Part shown: one piece after another, positions 10,007 to 20,151 of the stretch
Numbering within the stretch: position 1 is the first letter of the stretch
Layout of the letters: each line of letters begins with the position of its first letter
Source of the DNA: UBA10649 sp963700745
GTDB taxonomy: Bacteria; Actinomycetota; Actinomycetes; S36-B12
Reading direction: 5' to 3'
Assembly (NCBI GenBank): GCA_963700745.1
Contig: CAVOYT010000001.1
Span: forward strand, 1-64,000
Length of the DNA stretch: 64,000 bases
Translations under genes and position numbers: made by a program
Notes under the pieces: generated by a model
Database searches by the model: none
What the model saw: only the letters and a program-made list of their open reading frames with translations
What the model was told of the DNA's origin: nothing

Positions 10007-11351
10007 CCGACACCGAGGTCAGGGCACCGCTGGCCGTCGGCGGCCCGCTGTGGCTGCCGGCGGTCGGCGTCGGCGTGGTGGCGTCGCTCGTCTCGCTCCT
10101 GCGCCTGTGGCTCGGCAACCACGACGCCCTGACGCAGGTGATCTGGGCGGAGGACGGCGTCTTCCCGCTGTGCGTGGAGAAGGCCGGCTTCTGGACCTGC
10201 CTGGCGGATCCGTTCGCCGGCTACCTGCTGTTCCTGCCGCGGCTCGTCGCCGGACTGGTGGCCTGGCTGCCCGTCGAGCAGTGGGCGCTGGCCACGAACC
10301 TCCTGGCGGCCGGACTCGCCGGGATCACGGCGGCGCTCGCGTTCGCCATCGTGCGCCGGTTCGGCCTCGGCTGGGTCAGCAGCATCGTCATCGGGCTGCT
10401 CCCGGTGATCGTCCCCGTCGTCGGGCTCGAGGCGATCAACGCGCTCGGCAGCAGCTACATGCTGCTGCTCTACCTGTCGGCGATCGCGCTGGCGTTCCCG
10501 CTGCGCGACCACACCGCCGGATGGGTCTCGACCACGGCCATCGCCGTCCTGCTGCTCCTCACGACGCTGACCATCCCGACCGCCGGGGTCTTCCTCGGGG
10601 TCATCGCCGTCCAGGCGGTGCGCCGGGCGGTCCCGTGGCCGGCGGCCGTCACCTGGGCCGGCGTCATCGTCGTCGGGCCTCGGCCGCGCAGTGGTTCACC
10701 GCCGTCAACGCGGCCAAGCCCGGGTCATCGAGGTGAGCCGGGAGTCCTTCGACGGCTGGGTCTCCAGCCTGCCGGACACGATCCTCACCTTCTGGCCGGG
10801 GCTGCGCCTGGCCCCGTACGACTTCTTCGGGGTCTTCCCCGTCACGCCGCTGACGATCACCGGCGCCCTCGTGGCGCTGGCGCTGCTGGCCGGCGGCATC
10901 GTCCTCGTCGTCCGGGGAGGCGACGAGCGGGTGGGGATCGGCCTGCTGCTGCTCACCGGGCTCGTCGTCGGCGCCGTGCCGACGATCATCGGCGGGTCGA
11001 ACAACCGCTACTTCGTCGTGCCGCTGCTGCTCTGGGCCGCGGCGGCCATGGTGGCCCTGGACTCGGTGATCCGCCGGTCCCGACCCTGGGTGGTCGGCGT
11101 GCTGGCGGTCCTGATCGTCGCGGTGTGGTGGCCGGGCATTCCGGCGAGCTGGTTCCGCACGACGCCGGCCCCGCCGTGGTCCGAGGAGGTGGCCCGCGTC
11201 GAGAACGCGTGCCGGGCGGATCCTGCCCTCCAGGAGCGCATCATCTTCAGCCCCTACTGGCCGCCGGACTGGGGCGACTGCGCTCTCCGAGCCCACCCAC
11301 CCGAACGTGCCGTGCCTGACGGTGTGGACGTGGCTGGGCGACGAGGGGTAG
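10003..11351 (+). CDS. Polytopic membrane protein, GT-C-like, frameshifted
   Basis: Starts at GTG 10003, overlapping the previous stop by four bases. The first loop contains VIWAEDGVFPLCVEKAGFW, where the acidic AED pair is in the position expected for a GT-C active site. About nine further spans follow. The frame changes near 10680 (from VTWAGVIVVG to SAAQWFTAVNAAK) and near 11290; the corrected tail ends TVWTWLGDEG at TAG 11349-11351. The last ~60 residues form an extracytoplasmic tail with ARVENACRADPALQERIIF. Convergent with the next gene. Substrate unknown. Confidence 0.6.
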
Positions 11352-11374
11352 CGGACGCCTCGCGCTGACGCAGC

Positions 11375-13579
11375 CTAGCGCGGCGTGAGGTCCAGCACCT
11401 GCGTGAACTGCCGCTCGCCGAGGTCTCCGAGCGGGCAGCCGTCGCCCGGCACGTCGACCGTGAGGACGCCCGGCTCGGCGCTCGGCGCGTCGAGCGCGAA
11501 CGAGAACGGGGTGACCTCGTCCGGGGTCGCCGCGATGGTCTGGGTCATGCGTCTGCCCCGACGCCGTCAGGGTCAGCGTGACCGGCACCGGGCCGCACGG
11601 CGGGGCCGTGAGGCCGCCGGAGATGCTGGTGAGCGGCGCCTCGTCGGTGGTCGGGGTCAGCACGAAGTCCGCTGACGGGGTGCGCGTCCACCACCAGGCC
11701 GTCTGGAGCGCGGAGTCCCGCACCGTCACGTGGTCGTAGTCGATGGAGATGAACGGCTGCCGCAGGAAGGCCTCGACGTCGGCGGGGTCGGCCGGGTCCG
11801 CGAAGCGGATGTCGTACAGCTGCCAGGCGTCGTCGAATCCGGTGGCGACCGGCTCGCCGAAGCGCGCCGTCAGGTCGGCCTGCACCGGGGCCAGCACCTC
11901 GCTGATGTAGCCGCGGGTGTCGAGGTGGATCGCGCAGAACCCGGCACCGCGCAGGAGCGCCACCTGCTCGTCGCTGGGGACCTGCGGCAGCTGCGCGGCC
12001 CACGTGCTGGCGTCGGTGTTCTTGACCGAGCCGTAGCTCCAGTCCTTGCCGTCGTTGGTGATCGAGGTCCAGAAGTGGTCGTAGTCGTTCACGCCGCGCT
12101 CGATGCCGTGCTCGGGGTAGGCCATGTACGGCAGCTGGAGCACGCCGCAGTCCTCGGGGATGGCCGCGTTGACCTTGCCGGCGTAGTCGCGCGCCGCCTG
12201 GGTGGCCTCGCCGGCCTCGGCCACGCTGCCGGCGTAGGCCTGCCTGAACGGCAGCACGGAGTCGACGGCCACGAGGGCGAGCACCACGAGCGCGACGGGC
12301 ACCGAGTACGCGAGCCGTCGCGCGACGCGCGTGTCCGGTGCAGCGCGGCCGCGGCCCCCAGCAGGAAGAGCAGCAGCAGGATGGGCAGCAGCCGGTTCCA
12401 GGCGCGGATCTGGGCGGTGACCGTCCCTGCCAGCAGGTAGTTCAGGCCCCAGGGGATGAAGAACAGCAGCACGACGACGATGAGGTAGCTGATCAGCCCG
12501 AGGGTCACGCGGGGCGGGGCGGTCTCGTCGGCCGACGGGATCGGTGCGGGACGCCGCGCGCGCAGGACGAGGGCGCCGAGGAAGACCAGCAGGGCGAGCG
12601 ACGGTGATCCACGTGCCGTGGTTGGTGATGACGGCGCTCTCGCCGAAGGGCGCCGCGGCGAACGCCTCGACGACGGAGCGGTTGTAGAAGCCCATGCCCG
12701 GAATCTCGCTCTGCGGCAGCGGCAGCAGCGCCTTGGCGAGGTTGCCGGCGAAGACGACCGACTCGTAGGGCAGGCGCTCGCCGAGGCTCGCCAGCGGTGG
12801 GTCGGCCCGAAGGGTGGACAGCGCGGGGAGGAACCCGAGCGCGGCGAGGACGCCGATGCCCGCGAAGGGCACCGCCTCCAGGCGCGATCGACTGCCAGCG
12901 GGCCCGCTGCGCGAACCGCCACAGCAGGGCCGCGGCGCCGAGGATCAGGGTGAAGGCGACGTAGTACACGCCGGTCCAGGCGACCGTCACGACCATCACG
13001 ACGACGGCGACGACGAAGGCGATCCGGCGCCGCCTGCTGCCCGTGCGCAGGAGTCGCTCGAACAGCCCGCTGCCGACGAGCAGCACGAGCGCCAGCCCGA
13101 TCACGGCCGAGTACAGCGTGGACAGGTACGTGTGGCCCAGGGCGCGGCCCCAGTGGAACGGGATGAACGTGAACGCGACGGCCAGCGCGATGGCCACGGG
13201 ACCCTGCATGCCGGTGAGGCGGATGACGAGGTAGGCCAGGGCCGCGACCAGCGGGAAGGACAGCAGGATCAGCAGGTTGATGCCGAGGAAGGTCGTCCCG
13301 GCGATCGTGTTGACGACGAGGGCGAAGGTGTTCTCGGTGATGTCGATGCCCGGGAAGTAGTTCAGGTTCATCCCGAGCGGGAAGCCGAACTGGGTCGTGA
13401 CCGTGTAGGCGAAGCCGCCCCAGTTCACCGAGTTCACGTACGTGCTGAGCATGTCGCCGCCGGCCCAGCCGACGTCGAGCTGGTCCAGGAGCGGCCCGAA
13501 GACGATCAGCGACAGCGACGAAGGCGACCGCGGCCGCGATGGCGGCCTCGACGGCGATGCGACTGCCCGTCCGGTGCAT
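11375..13579 (-). CDS. Large polytopic membrane protein with extracytoplasmic C-terminal domain, frameshifted
   Basis: About 730 residues when corrected. The start is ATG 13579 after AGGAGG. The first outside loop (GWAGGDMLSTYVNSVNWGGF, then NLNYFPGIDITENTF) is followed by about ten spans to near 12240. A soluble domain of some 280 residues then begins near AVDSVLPFRQAYAGS, with AIPEDCGVLQLPYMAYPEHG and HFWTSITNDGKDWSYG, and ends FTQVLDLTPR. Frame changes lie near 13515, 12890, 12600, 12340 and 11555. The architecture recalls YfhO/GT-C-type membrane glycosyltransferases. It lies 13 bp downstream of the next membrane gene on the same strand. Confidence 0.6.
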
Positions 13580-13592
13580 GGTGCCTGCCTCC

Positions 13593-15252
13593 TCAGCCGG
13601 TCCACGTCAGCGTGGTCAGGCAAGCATGCCCCTCGGTGACGGTGAAGTCGCTGGCGGGATTCGGCGCCCACGTGAAGTCGGTGCAGTCCGGTGTGGTCGG
13701 CAGGTTCTCGGCCGGGATGCTGAACCAGAAGCGCATGACGGCATCCATCGACTGGCCGTACATCGCGATGACGCTCGGCTTGATGGTGTTCAGTCCGAGC
13801 GACGTCCTCGTCGGTCATCGTCGGCTCGAGGGTCACGCGGTTCTCCCCCCACAGCTGCATGCCGGCCACCACGTACAGCTCGCGGTCGCCGTCCACCCAC
13901 TGCCCGTCGACCCAGGACAGGATCTGGTCCTCGCGCGTGGTCTGGGCGAGCAGCCACTCCTGCACCTCCACGGCGGTGCCGATGCGGTCCGCGATCGGGT
14001 TCGCGGTGAAGGCCCACGAGTACGGGCTCAGGTAGTACAGGCCCAGGTCACCGCGGGAGTTCTGCAGCAGCTGGGCGGCGCCGAGGAGGAGGGCGAGCCC
14101 CGCGATCGCCCCGATGGTCCCCTTGTAGGAGGCGAAGAGGAAGACGGCGACGACCACCGCGGCGACCAGCCAGCCCGACGACGAGCGACAGCCCCATGGC
14201 CACGTGCCCGGTCGCCAGCACGACGACGATGGCGAGGGCGCCGGCGGCGGTCTGCAGCTTGGTCCAGCGCCGCTCCGGCAGGGCGAGCGTGGTGATCAGG
14301 ACCAGCGCGATCAGGGCCGGGGGCCACAGCATCGACTGGTACAGCGGCGCCTCGAGCGGGATCCCGCCCATGATCGGCGAGAACACGAGCATGAACGCGA
14401 TGCTCGTGGAGCTCAGGACGAGCGCGCGCTGGGCCGCCGGCTCACTGCGATGGGTCAGCCAGGCGACGAACACCGCCACCAGCACGGCCACCGGGACGAT
14501 GAGGGAGATGTCGCGCAGCCAGACCGCGTCCGCGACTGGCGAAGTCCGAGTAGTCGATGCGGGCGTTGGAGTCGATGTAGGTGCCGAACCAGTCCATGCG
14601 GGGGAACACGACGCGTCCCGCGGCGAGGAAGGCCAGGAACGTGAGGACGGTCGTTCCCGCGGCCACGAGGATCGGCGCGATCCTCGTGCGGGCCTGGATG
14701 CGCAGGACGAGCCAGATCGTCCCGGCGAGCAGGACGCCCGGCGGGTTGACCATGACGAGCCAGCCCATCAGTACTCCGGCCATCGCGGCCGCTCGCCTGC
14801 TGTCGAACATCGCGCAGGCCACCAGCGCGGCCGTGCCGGCGAGGACCGTGCCGGTCAGGTAGCGTGTTGCCGAGGTAGCTGAGCACGACGCTGCTCAGCG
14901 AGGCGATGGTGGCGAGGAACGCCGCCGACGCGATCCCGGTGTACCGCCGCGCCGTCACGTAGATGCCGACGACGAGCAGGGCGATCAGCAGCAGCCGGTA
15001 GATGGCGAACCCGGGCTCCGGACCGAGCACGGTGGTCAGGATCCGCACGGGGACGATGTAGCCCAGCCGGGTCCAGTAGTAGCTGTTGTCCGGCGCCCGA
15101 TCGCTCACCTCGTCGCCGAACAGCGAGAGCGACGCGTAGAACGACGAGTCGGGGGTGTCCAGCCCGGCCCAGCGCTGGGACAGCAGGCCGGTGAACAGGG
15201 TGATCGCCAGCACCGTCAGCGGCTCGCGGGCTCGGTGCCAGGCCACGATCAC
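13593..15252 (-). CDS. Polytopic membrane protein, GT-C-like, frameshifted
   Basis: Starts at GTG 15252, six bases after TAGGTT. The first outside loop carries GLDTPDSSFYASLSLFGDEV and then DNSYYWTRLGYIVPVRIL; the DxxDSSFY pattern resembles the acidic loop of membrane glycosyltransferases. About ten spans follow, then a soluble tail (LSWVDGQWVDGDRELYVVAG) ending CLTTLTWTG. Frame changes lie near 14865, 14535, 14180 and 13800. With the downstream neighbour it forms a two-gene minus-strand unit of surface-glycan proteins. Confidence 0.6.
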
Positions 15253-15258
15253 CCCGCG

Positions 15259-15264
15259 AACCTA
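15259..15264 (-). promoter_or_regulatory. Leaderless-type -10 box
   Basis: TAGGTT on the minus strand followed by exactly six bases and then GTG 15252. It decides the start of the membrane protein gene. Confidence 0.5.
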
Positions 15265-15291
15265 CACCGAGCCCACGGCCCCGGCTGAGCG

Positions 15292-16568
15292 TCAGACGGG
15301 CACGACCCTGGCTTCCTTGGCCGCGGTCGTGACCCACTGCGTGCCGTCATCGAGGTACCCGGCGGGCATCGCGTCCTTCACCTGCACCTCGTGGGCGTAG
15401 CTGCTGCCCGAGTCGTACCACCCGGTCGGCGGCGCATCCTTGACGGTGGCGGTCACGGTGCCCTTGCAGATGCCGACGCCCCACTGCCCGCCTCCCGCGG
15501 AGTACCCGGACGGGCACGACCACGTCCACACGCTGCCGTCGAACGTGGCGCCGACGCTGATCGTGTTCAGCTGCTGCTCCTGGTGGTACGTGTACGCAGC
15601 CGTCTCGGTCTCCGGGTGGTAGGTGTACGCCATGACCTTCCGGCACTGGCCGGCCGTCTCGGTGAAGCCGTCCGGGCACACGTAGATGGTCTTCGTCGTG
15701 GGCTTCGGAGCGGGTGCGGGCGCTGGAGCGGGCGCCGGTGCGGGCGCGGGTGCCGGAGCTGGAGCGGGTGCTGGCGCTGGAGCAGGGGCCGGTGCGACAG
15801 CCGGAGTTGCCGCCGCGGGCGCCGCCGGTGCCGCCTCTGCCGCAGGCACCTGCACCGGCGGGGTTGCCGACGATCCAGGCGCTGACCCCGCGACCTGCTC
15901 GAGCGTCCGGCTCATCTTCGCCTTGGTGGACTTCCCGGCTCCCGCGGTGTTGCGGGGCGTGACGACGAACGAGTAGAGGGCCTGCGGGTCCAGGCCCGAC
16001 AGGGTGGCGGTGCGGACGCCGGTGACGCGGCTGCGAACCGGTTCCGCGGTGCGACTGGTGGCGACGACGTCGTAGGCGATACGACGGCCGCCCGTGGCCG
16101 TCGTGGGCCGGTGCCGCCAGGTGAGGGTGACCGTGCCGGGTTCGTCGGTCGTGCTGACCCGCAGGCCGGTCGCGGCGGTCGGCCGGTTGAGCGCGACGAC
16201 GGCCCCGATCGGCTCACCGCCGATCGCGACGGTGTACATGCGGCCGGCCGTCAGCCCGGTGAAGGTCACGGGCTTGGACCCGGGGGCGAGGACCCGGCGG
16301 ATGTTCTCCCCCTTGGCGAACAGGATCACCGAGCGGCGGCCGTGGTTGCTGACGGTGATCGCACGGGGCCGACTCGCGATGGCCGTCGGCACCGTGGCCG
16401 GGACAGCAGCAGCGTCGGACGTCTGCGTGTCCGTGGCGATGACGTCGGCTGCGAAGGCCGGTGGTGCGGCGAAGGCTGCGCCCAGAACTGCGATCGCAGT
16501 GACGATGCCGATCCCGGCCAGTCTGGCGCGGCTTCCGTGGTCCGTGTGGTCGTCTGCGCGGTCGTCAT
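15292..16568 (-). CDS. Secreted protein with FN3-like domain, Ala-Pro linker and Cys-rich C-terminal repeats
   Basis: Starts at ATG 16568 behind GGGGGAG. After a frame correction near 16520 the signal sequence is LAGIGIVTAIAVLGAAFAAP, with cleavage near AFA. A fibronectin-III-like domain spans RVSTTDEPGTVTLTWRHRP to FVVTPRNTAGAGK. Then comes an Ala-Pro linker of about 17 AP pairs, then a C-terminal region with YVCPDGFTETAGQCR, two YTYH motifs, SCPSGYSAGGGQWGVGICK, and a repeated VKDAxPxGxxDxG unit. Exported and probably wall-spanning through the stiff linker. No catalytic motif and no sortase signal are seen. The next gene upstream also encodes a secreted protein. Confidence 0.7.
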
Positions 16569-16688
16569 GGTGTCTCCCCCCGTCGAACCCCGGTTGGGGT
16601 TCCTTGGCGAGGGTGCGGCCCGAAGCGGGGTCGGCGAAAGCCCGGATCCTGGACCTGTGGATAACTTCCGCGGGGTGCGGGCTGTGGA
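16569..16688. other. Intergenic region with two DnaA-box-like sequences
   Basis: TGTGGATAA at 16656-16664 is an exact reverse DnaA box. TGTGGATCA at 16683-16691 is a one-mismatch copy overlapping the stop of the upstream secreted-protein gene. No other structure is seen. Confidence 0.3.
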
Positions 16689-17265
16689 TCAGCGGTCGCG
16701 CGTGACGACCAGATCGCCCGTGCCGAACCTCACGGAGGGGCTGAACGCGGACGTGTCGAGGTCCTCGTTGAGCATGTCGGCCATGTCCTGCCCGTTGATG
16801 CGCAGCTCGACGCCGCGGAAGATCGTCGTGACGGTCGACGATCCCCTGAACCGGGAACGGGACGCGATGTCGGTGATGACGAAGAGGTCCGCATTCGTGC
16901 CGTCGCTCAGGACGCAGTCGACCACCCGGGCTCGCGTGTCGATCGTCGGCGACGAGCAGCGCACGCTCTCGCCGGTCACCGTGTTGCTGATCCGGAATCC
17001 GCCCGCCGCAGCGTTGGCCGTGCCGGTCTTGTTGATGATCGGGAGGACGAGGCGGGCCGTGGTCCCGGTGGATGTCGTGGCCACGTATCCGGGGCTGACC
17101 CCGATCGAGGGCGATGTCCTCGGCGGTCCAGGTGGGCAGGATGCCGTTGGCCGTCGTGAGCCGGAAGGACCCGGAGGCCGGCACCGTGTCGGTGGCCTGC
17201 GCGGGAACGGCCGCTGCGAGGCTCAGGCCGAGGGCGCACGCCACAGCGAGGATCGATCGCCTCAT
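16689..17265 (-). CDS. Secreted protein of unknown function
   Basis: Start ATG 17265 is chosen because GGGAGG lies six bases upstream; the in-frame GTG at 17271 has no such site. The signal peptide is RRSILAVACALGLSLAAAVP, cleaved near AQA. The mature part of about 165 residues shows ARLVLPIINKTGTANAAAGG, VTGESVRCSSPTIDTRARVV, DCVLSDGTNADLFVITDIAS and RGVELRINGQDMADMLNEDL. Two Cys could form a disulfide. One frame change lies near 17080. I recognise no family. It is followed by the FN3-like secreted protein on the same strand. Confidence 0.65.
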
Positions 17266-17312
17266 GCGCACCTCCCGTGACTCGGACCCCGTATGTCAGC
17301 AAGGATAACCCC

Positions 17313-18688
17313 GTGACCGACACCCCCGAGCCCGCCGACCTGCTGGTGGGACGGCTGGCCGCCGTGGTCGGTTCCGATCACGTGCTGACCGACCAGGCCC
17401 TCATGGACCAGTACGTCGTCGACTGGTCGCGGCGCTGGCGGGGCGACGCCCTGGCCGTGGTGCGGCCCGGGTCGACCGACGAGGTGTCGCAGATCCTGCG
17501 GATCTGCAGCGACGCGGGAGTCCCGGTGGTGCCCCAGGGCGGCAACACCGGCCTGGTGGGCGGCTCGGTGCCGGCGAGCGCGGCCCTCGGCCCGCTTCCC
17601 GTGGTCCTGTCCACGCGCCGCCTCGACGCCATCGGCGAGGTGGACCCGCTCTCCGGGCAGCTCACGGCCGGGGCCGGGGCGACGCTGGGGGACGTCCGTC
17701 GCCGGGCCGCGACCGCCGGCTGGTACTACGGCGTCGACCTCGCCGCGCGCGACTCGGCGACGATCGGCGGCACCGTGGCCACCAATGCGGGCGGCATCCA
17801 CGTCATCGCCTACGGCATGACGCGGGCGCAGGTCGTGGGGGTCGAGGCCGTGCTCCCCGACGGGACCGTGCTGTCCCACCTGTCGGGCATGCTCAAGGAC
17901 AACACCGGCTACGACCTCGGGCGCCCTGCTGTGCGGCTCGGAGGGAACTCTGGCGGTGATCACGGCCGTCCGGCTGCGGCTGCACCGGCCCGCCGGCCGC
18001 ACCACGGTCGCCCTCATCGGGTGCGCGTCCTACGCCGAGGCCATCGCGCTGATGGGCACGGCCGTCGCCCCGGGCACTCGCCTGATCGCCGCAGAGGTGA
18101 TCGACGAGACCGGGATGGAGCTGGCCGCGACCCTGGCCGGGACGTCCTGGCCGCTGGAGCGCCGGCACCCGGTCGTGGCCCTGATCGAGGTCGCCGACGG
18201 GGGAGACGCCTCCGGTCTCGTCGGGCTGGACGACGCCGACGTCGCGGTCGGGATCGACGCCTCGGAGCAGGCCCGGCTGTGGAACTTCCGCGAGGCGCAG
18301 TCGGAGGCGTTCTCGTCGCTGGGCGTCACCCACAAGCTCGACGTCTCCGTCCCCCTGCCGTCGCTTGGCCGCGTGCGCCGACGAGCTCCGCGCGATCGTC
18401 GGCGGCGATCCGTCGGTCGAGGAGTTCGGGGTGTTCGGTCACCTCGCCGACGGCAACATCCACGTGGAGATCCACGGCCCGGACGCCGATGACCCGACCG
18501 TGGACCTGGCGGTCCTGGAGTGCGTGGCTCGGTACGGCGGCTCCATCTCCGCTGAGCACGGCGTGGGGCGCGCCAAGGCCGCGGAGCTGCACCTGTGCCG
18601 GTCGGCGGCCGAGATCGCCGCCATGCGGGCCCTGAAGGCCGCCTGGGACCCGCAGGGCCTCATGAACCCCGGCGTGATCTTCGCCTGA
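17313..18688 (+). CDS. FAD-linked 2-hydroxyacid dehydrogenase (GlcD/D2HGDH family), frameshifted
   Basis: Oxidises a D-2-hydroxyacid (glycolate, D-lactate or D-2-hydroxyglutarate are the family's substrates). The N-terminal PCMH FAD domain shows VVPQGGNTGLVGGSVP, GATLGDVRRRAATAGWYYGV, TIGGTVATNAGGIHVIAYG and GCASYAEA. The C-terminal cap shows WNFREAQSEAF, VFGHLADGNIHVEIHG (the HxxDGNxH type motif) and ISAEHGVGRAKAAEL, ending DPQGLMNPGVIF. One-base shifts are needed near 17930 and 18365. Start GTG 17313 sits six bases after AAGGAT. An L-2-hydroxyglutarate oxidase lies at 41916, but the two are not adjacent. Confidence 0.85.
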
Positions 18689-18703
18689 GCCGGCTGGATC
18701 GGA

Positions 18704-18729
18704 TATTCTGTCAGACAGACGGAATTCTG
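18704..18729 (+). promoter_or_regulatory. Promoter/operator of the VapBC pair
   Basis: TATTCT (18704-18709) is a good -10. It overlaps a perfect inverted repeat TCTGTC-A-GACAGA (18707-18719). ATTCTG occurs twice (18705-18710 and 18724-18729). The position directly ahead of the antitoxin gene fits VapBC autoregulation. Confidence 0.55.
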
Positions 18730-18741
18730 AATCGAGGACCG

Positions 18742-19008
18742 ATGAGCAAGATCACCGTGCGTCAGCGCAACCAGATCACGATCCCCAAGGCCATCGCGGA
18801 GCAGGCCGGGATCAGCGAGGGCATGGTCTGCGACCTGGTCTTCGTGAACGGCACGATCATGATCCGGCTGCCTGAGCACGATGCGCCGGCCGACGATCTC
18901 ATGCAGTACGCGGGCATCGGCCGAGGGCTGTGGGGCCAGACCTCCGAGGACGTCGACCGCACGATCCGGGAGACCCGCGACTCCTTCGACCGCGAGCTGC
19001 CTGCGTGA
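18742..19008 (+). CDS. vapB: VapB-type antitoxin, SpoVT/AbrB fold
   Basis: 88 residues. The N-terminal swapped-hairpin DNA-binding domain is clear: ITVRQRNQITIPKAIAEQAG, then EGMVCDLVFVNGTIMIRLPE. The C-terminal half (GLWGQTSEDVDRTIRETRDS) should wrap the toxin. Start ATG 18742 has GAGGACC just upstream. Its TGA overlaps the toxin GTG (GTGA). It should repress its own promoter at the palindrome 18707-18719. Confidence 0.85.
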   Translation: MSKITVRQRNQITIPKAIAEQAGISEGMVCDLVFVNGTIMIRLPEHDAPADDLMQYAGIGRGLWGQTSEDVDRTIRETRDSFDRELPA

Positions 19009-19449
19009 GACGACTCCTCGGTCAGCGCGTCTACCTCGACAGCAACATCCTGATCTACTTCGTCGATCGGAGTCCGGGGTACTTCGAGCTCGCCTCGGCA
19101 TTGATCACGATGGCGGACGCGGGGTCGCTGCGGGCGGTCACCAGCGACCTGGCGATCGCCGAGGTCATGGTGCAGCCCTACCGGTCCGGTGATCAACGCG
19201 TCATCGACGGGACGCGCGCCTTCCTGGAGCGCCAGGGCCTGTTCGAGATCCGCCGGCACTCGCTATCGCGACTTCCTGGCGGCCGCCCAGATCCGAGGGA
19301 CGGGGAACGTCGGCCTGGTCGATGCCCTCCACGTCAGCACGGCCGTCAACGCGGGTGTCCGCTACCTCGTGACGAACGACGCGCGCATGCCCAGCGTGCC
19401 GGGGCTAGAGATCCTGCGACTGCAGGACCTGGAGCAGCTCGGCGGGTGA
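19005..19449 (+). CDS. vapC: VapC-type PIN-domain ribonuclease toxin, one frameshift
   Basis: PIN ribonuclease that cleaves RNA (often tRNA) when free of VapB. Acidic residues are in place: YLDSNILIYFVD (first Asp), TSDLAIAEVMVQPY (Glu), GLVDALHVSTAVNAG (Asp) and YLVTNDARMPSV (last Asp). The reading frame changes near 19265, between GLFEIR and RYRDFLAAAQIRG. Start GTG overlaps the antitoxin stop. The tail overlaps the convergent HAD phosphatase gene by 45 bp. Length about 147 aa, normal for VapC. Confidence 0.85.
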
Positions 19450-20082
19450 TTCGACGACGTCGACCGCCCCGGCCGAAAGCAGCTCGGCCTCGTCGCCGTA
19501 GCCCCACAGCACGCCGATCGTGTCGATGCCGTGGGCGCGAGCCCCGCGGACGTCATGCTCGCGGTCGCCGACCATGACGATGTCCGACGCCCCGGTCGTG
19601 GCACCGAGCGCGTCGAGCTCCGCGAGGGTGTGCGCGATCACGGCGGCCTTGTCGTGGCGGACGCCCTCGAGGTCGGCGCCGCCGATGAAGGCGAAGTGCG
19701 ACGCCAGGTCGAAGTGCTCGAGGATCCGCGTCGCGGAGTAGGTGGGCTTGGACGTCGCCACGGCCATCGTCACGTCGCCGTCCAGCCGGTCCAGCAGGCC
19801 GGGGATCCCGTCGTACACGTCGTTCTCGAACAGGCCGACGTCGTGATACCGCTCGCGGTACTTGCCGACGGCGTAGTCGATCTGCGCCTGCGTCATGCCG
19901 AAGTGCTCGGCGAACGTCACGGCCAGCGGCGGACCGAGGAAGGTGCGCATCGTGGCGTCGTCGGGATGGGGGATCCCCATGTCGTCGAGGGCGTACCGGA
20001 CGCAGTTCACGATCCCGGGCGCTGAGTCCGTGAGGGTGCCGTCGAGGTCGAACAGGACGACCCGGCTCCCAATGGCGAACAT
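19405..20082 (-). CDS. gph: HAD-family phosphatase, phosphoglycolate-phosphatase-like
   Basis: 225 intact residues. HAD motif I is VVLFDLDGTLTDSAPGI, motif II is TMAVATSKP (the T/S region), the Lys lies in VRHDKAAVI, and motif IV is IVMVGDREHDVRGARAHGI. The cap is the small helical type, as in Gph and PpaX. Phosphoglycolate or pyrophosphate are the family's usual substrates; neighbours do not decide. Start ATG 20082 lies six bases after AATATT, a weak leaderless -10. Convergent with vapC. Confidence 0.8.
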   Translation of the reverse strand: MFAIGSRVVLFDLDGTLTDSAPGIVNCVRYALDDMGIPHPDDATMRTFLGPPLAVTFAEHFGMTQAQIDYAVGKYRERYHDVGLFENDVYDGIPGLLDRLDGDVTMAVATSKPTYSATRILEHFDLASHFAFIGGADLEGVRHDKAAVIAHTLAELDALGATTGASDIVMVGDREHDVRGARAHGIDTIGVLWGYGDEAELLSAGAVDVVESPAELLQVLQSQDL

Positions 20083-20139
20083 GCGGCGAATATTGCACAT
20101 CGACACCGTGGCGACCGCACACCCACCGACCCGGACGCC

Positions 20140-20145
20140 TAGCCT
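20140..20145 (+). promoter_or_regulatory. Leaderless-type -10 box
   Basis: TAGCCT followed by exactly six bases and then GTG 20152 of the glycerophosphodiesterase gene. Confidence 0.55.
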
Positions 20146-20151
20146 GAGCAG

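Noticed and set aside
15686..15976. A plus-strand frame of Ala-Gly repeats
   Set aside because: It is the complement of the Ala-Pro linker of the secreted FN3-like protein.
1..16568. A set of true pseudogenes
   Set aside because: Motifs, membrane spans and GC-rich third positions continue across every break, and the breaks cluster at one edge, so sequence error is the simpler reading.
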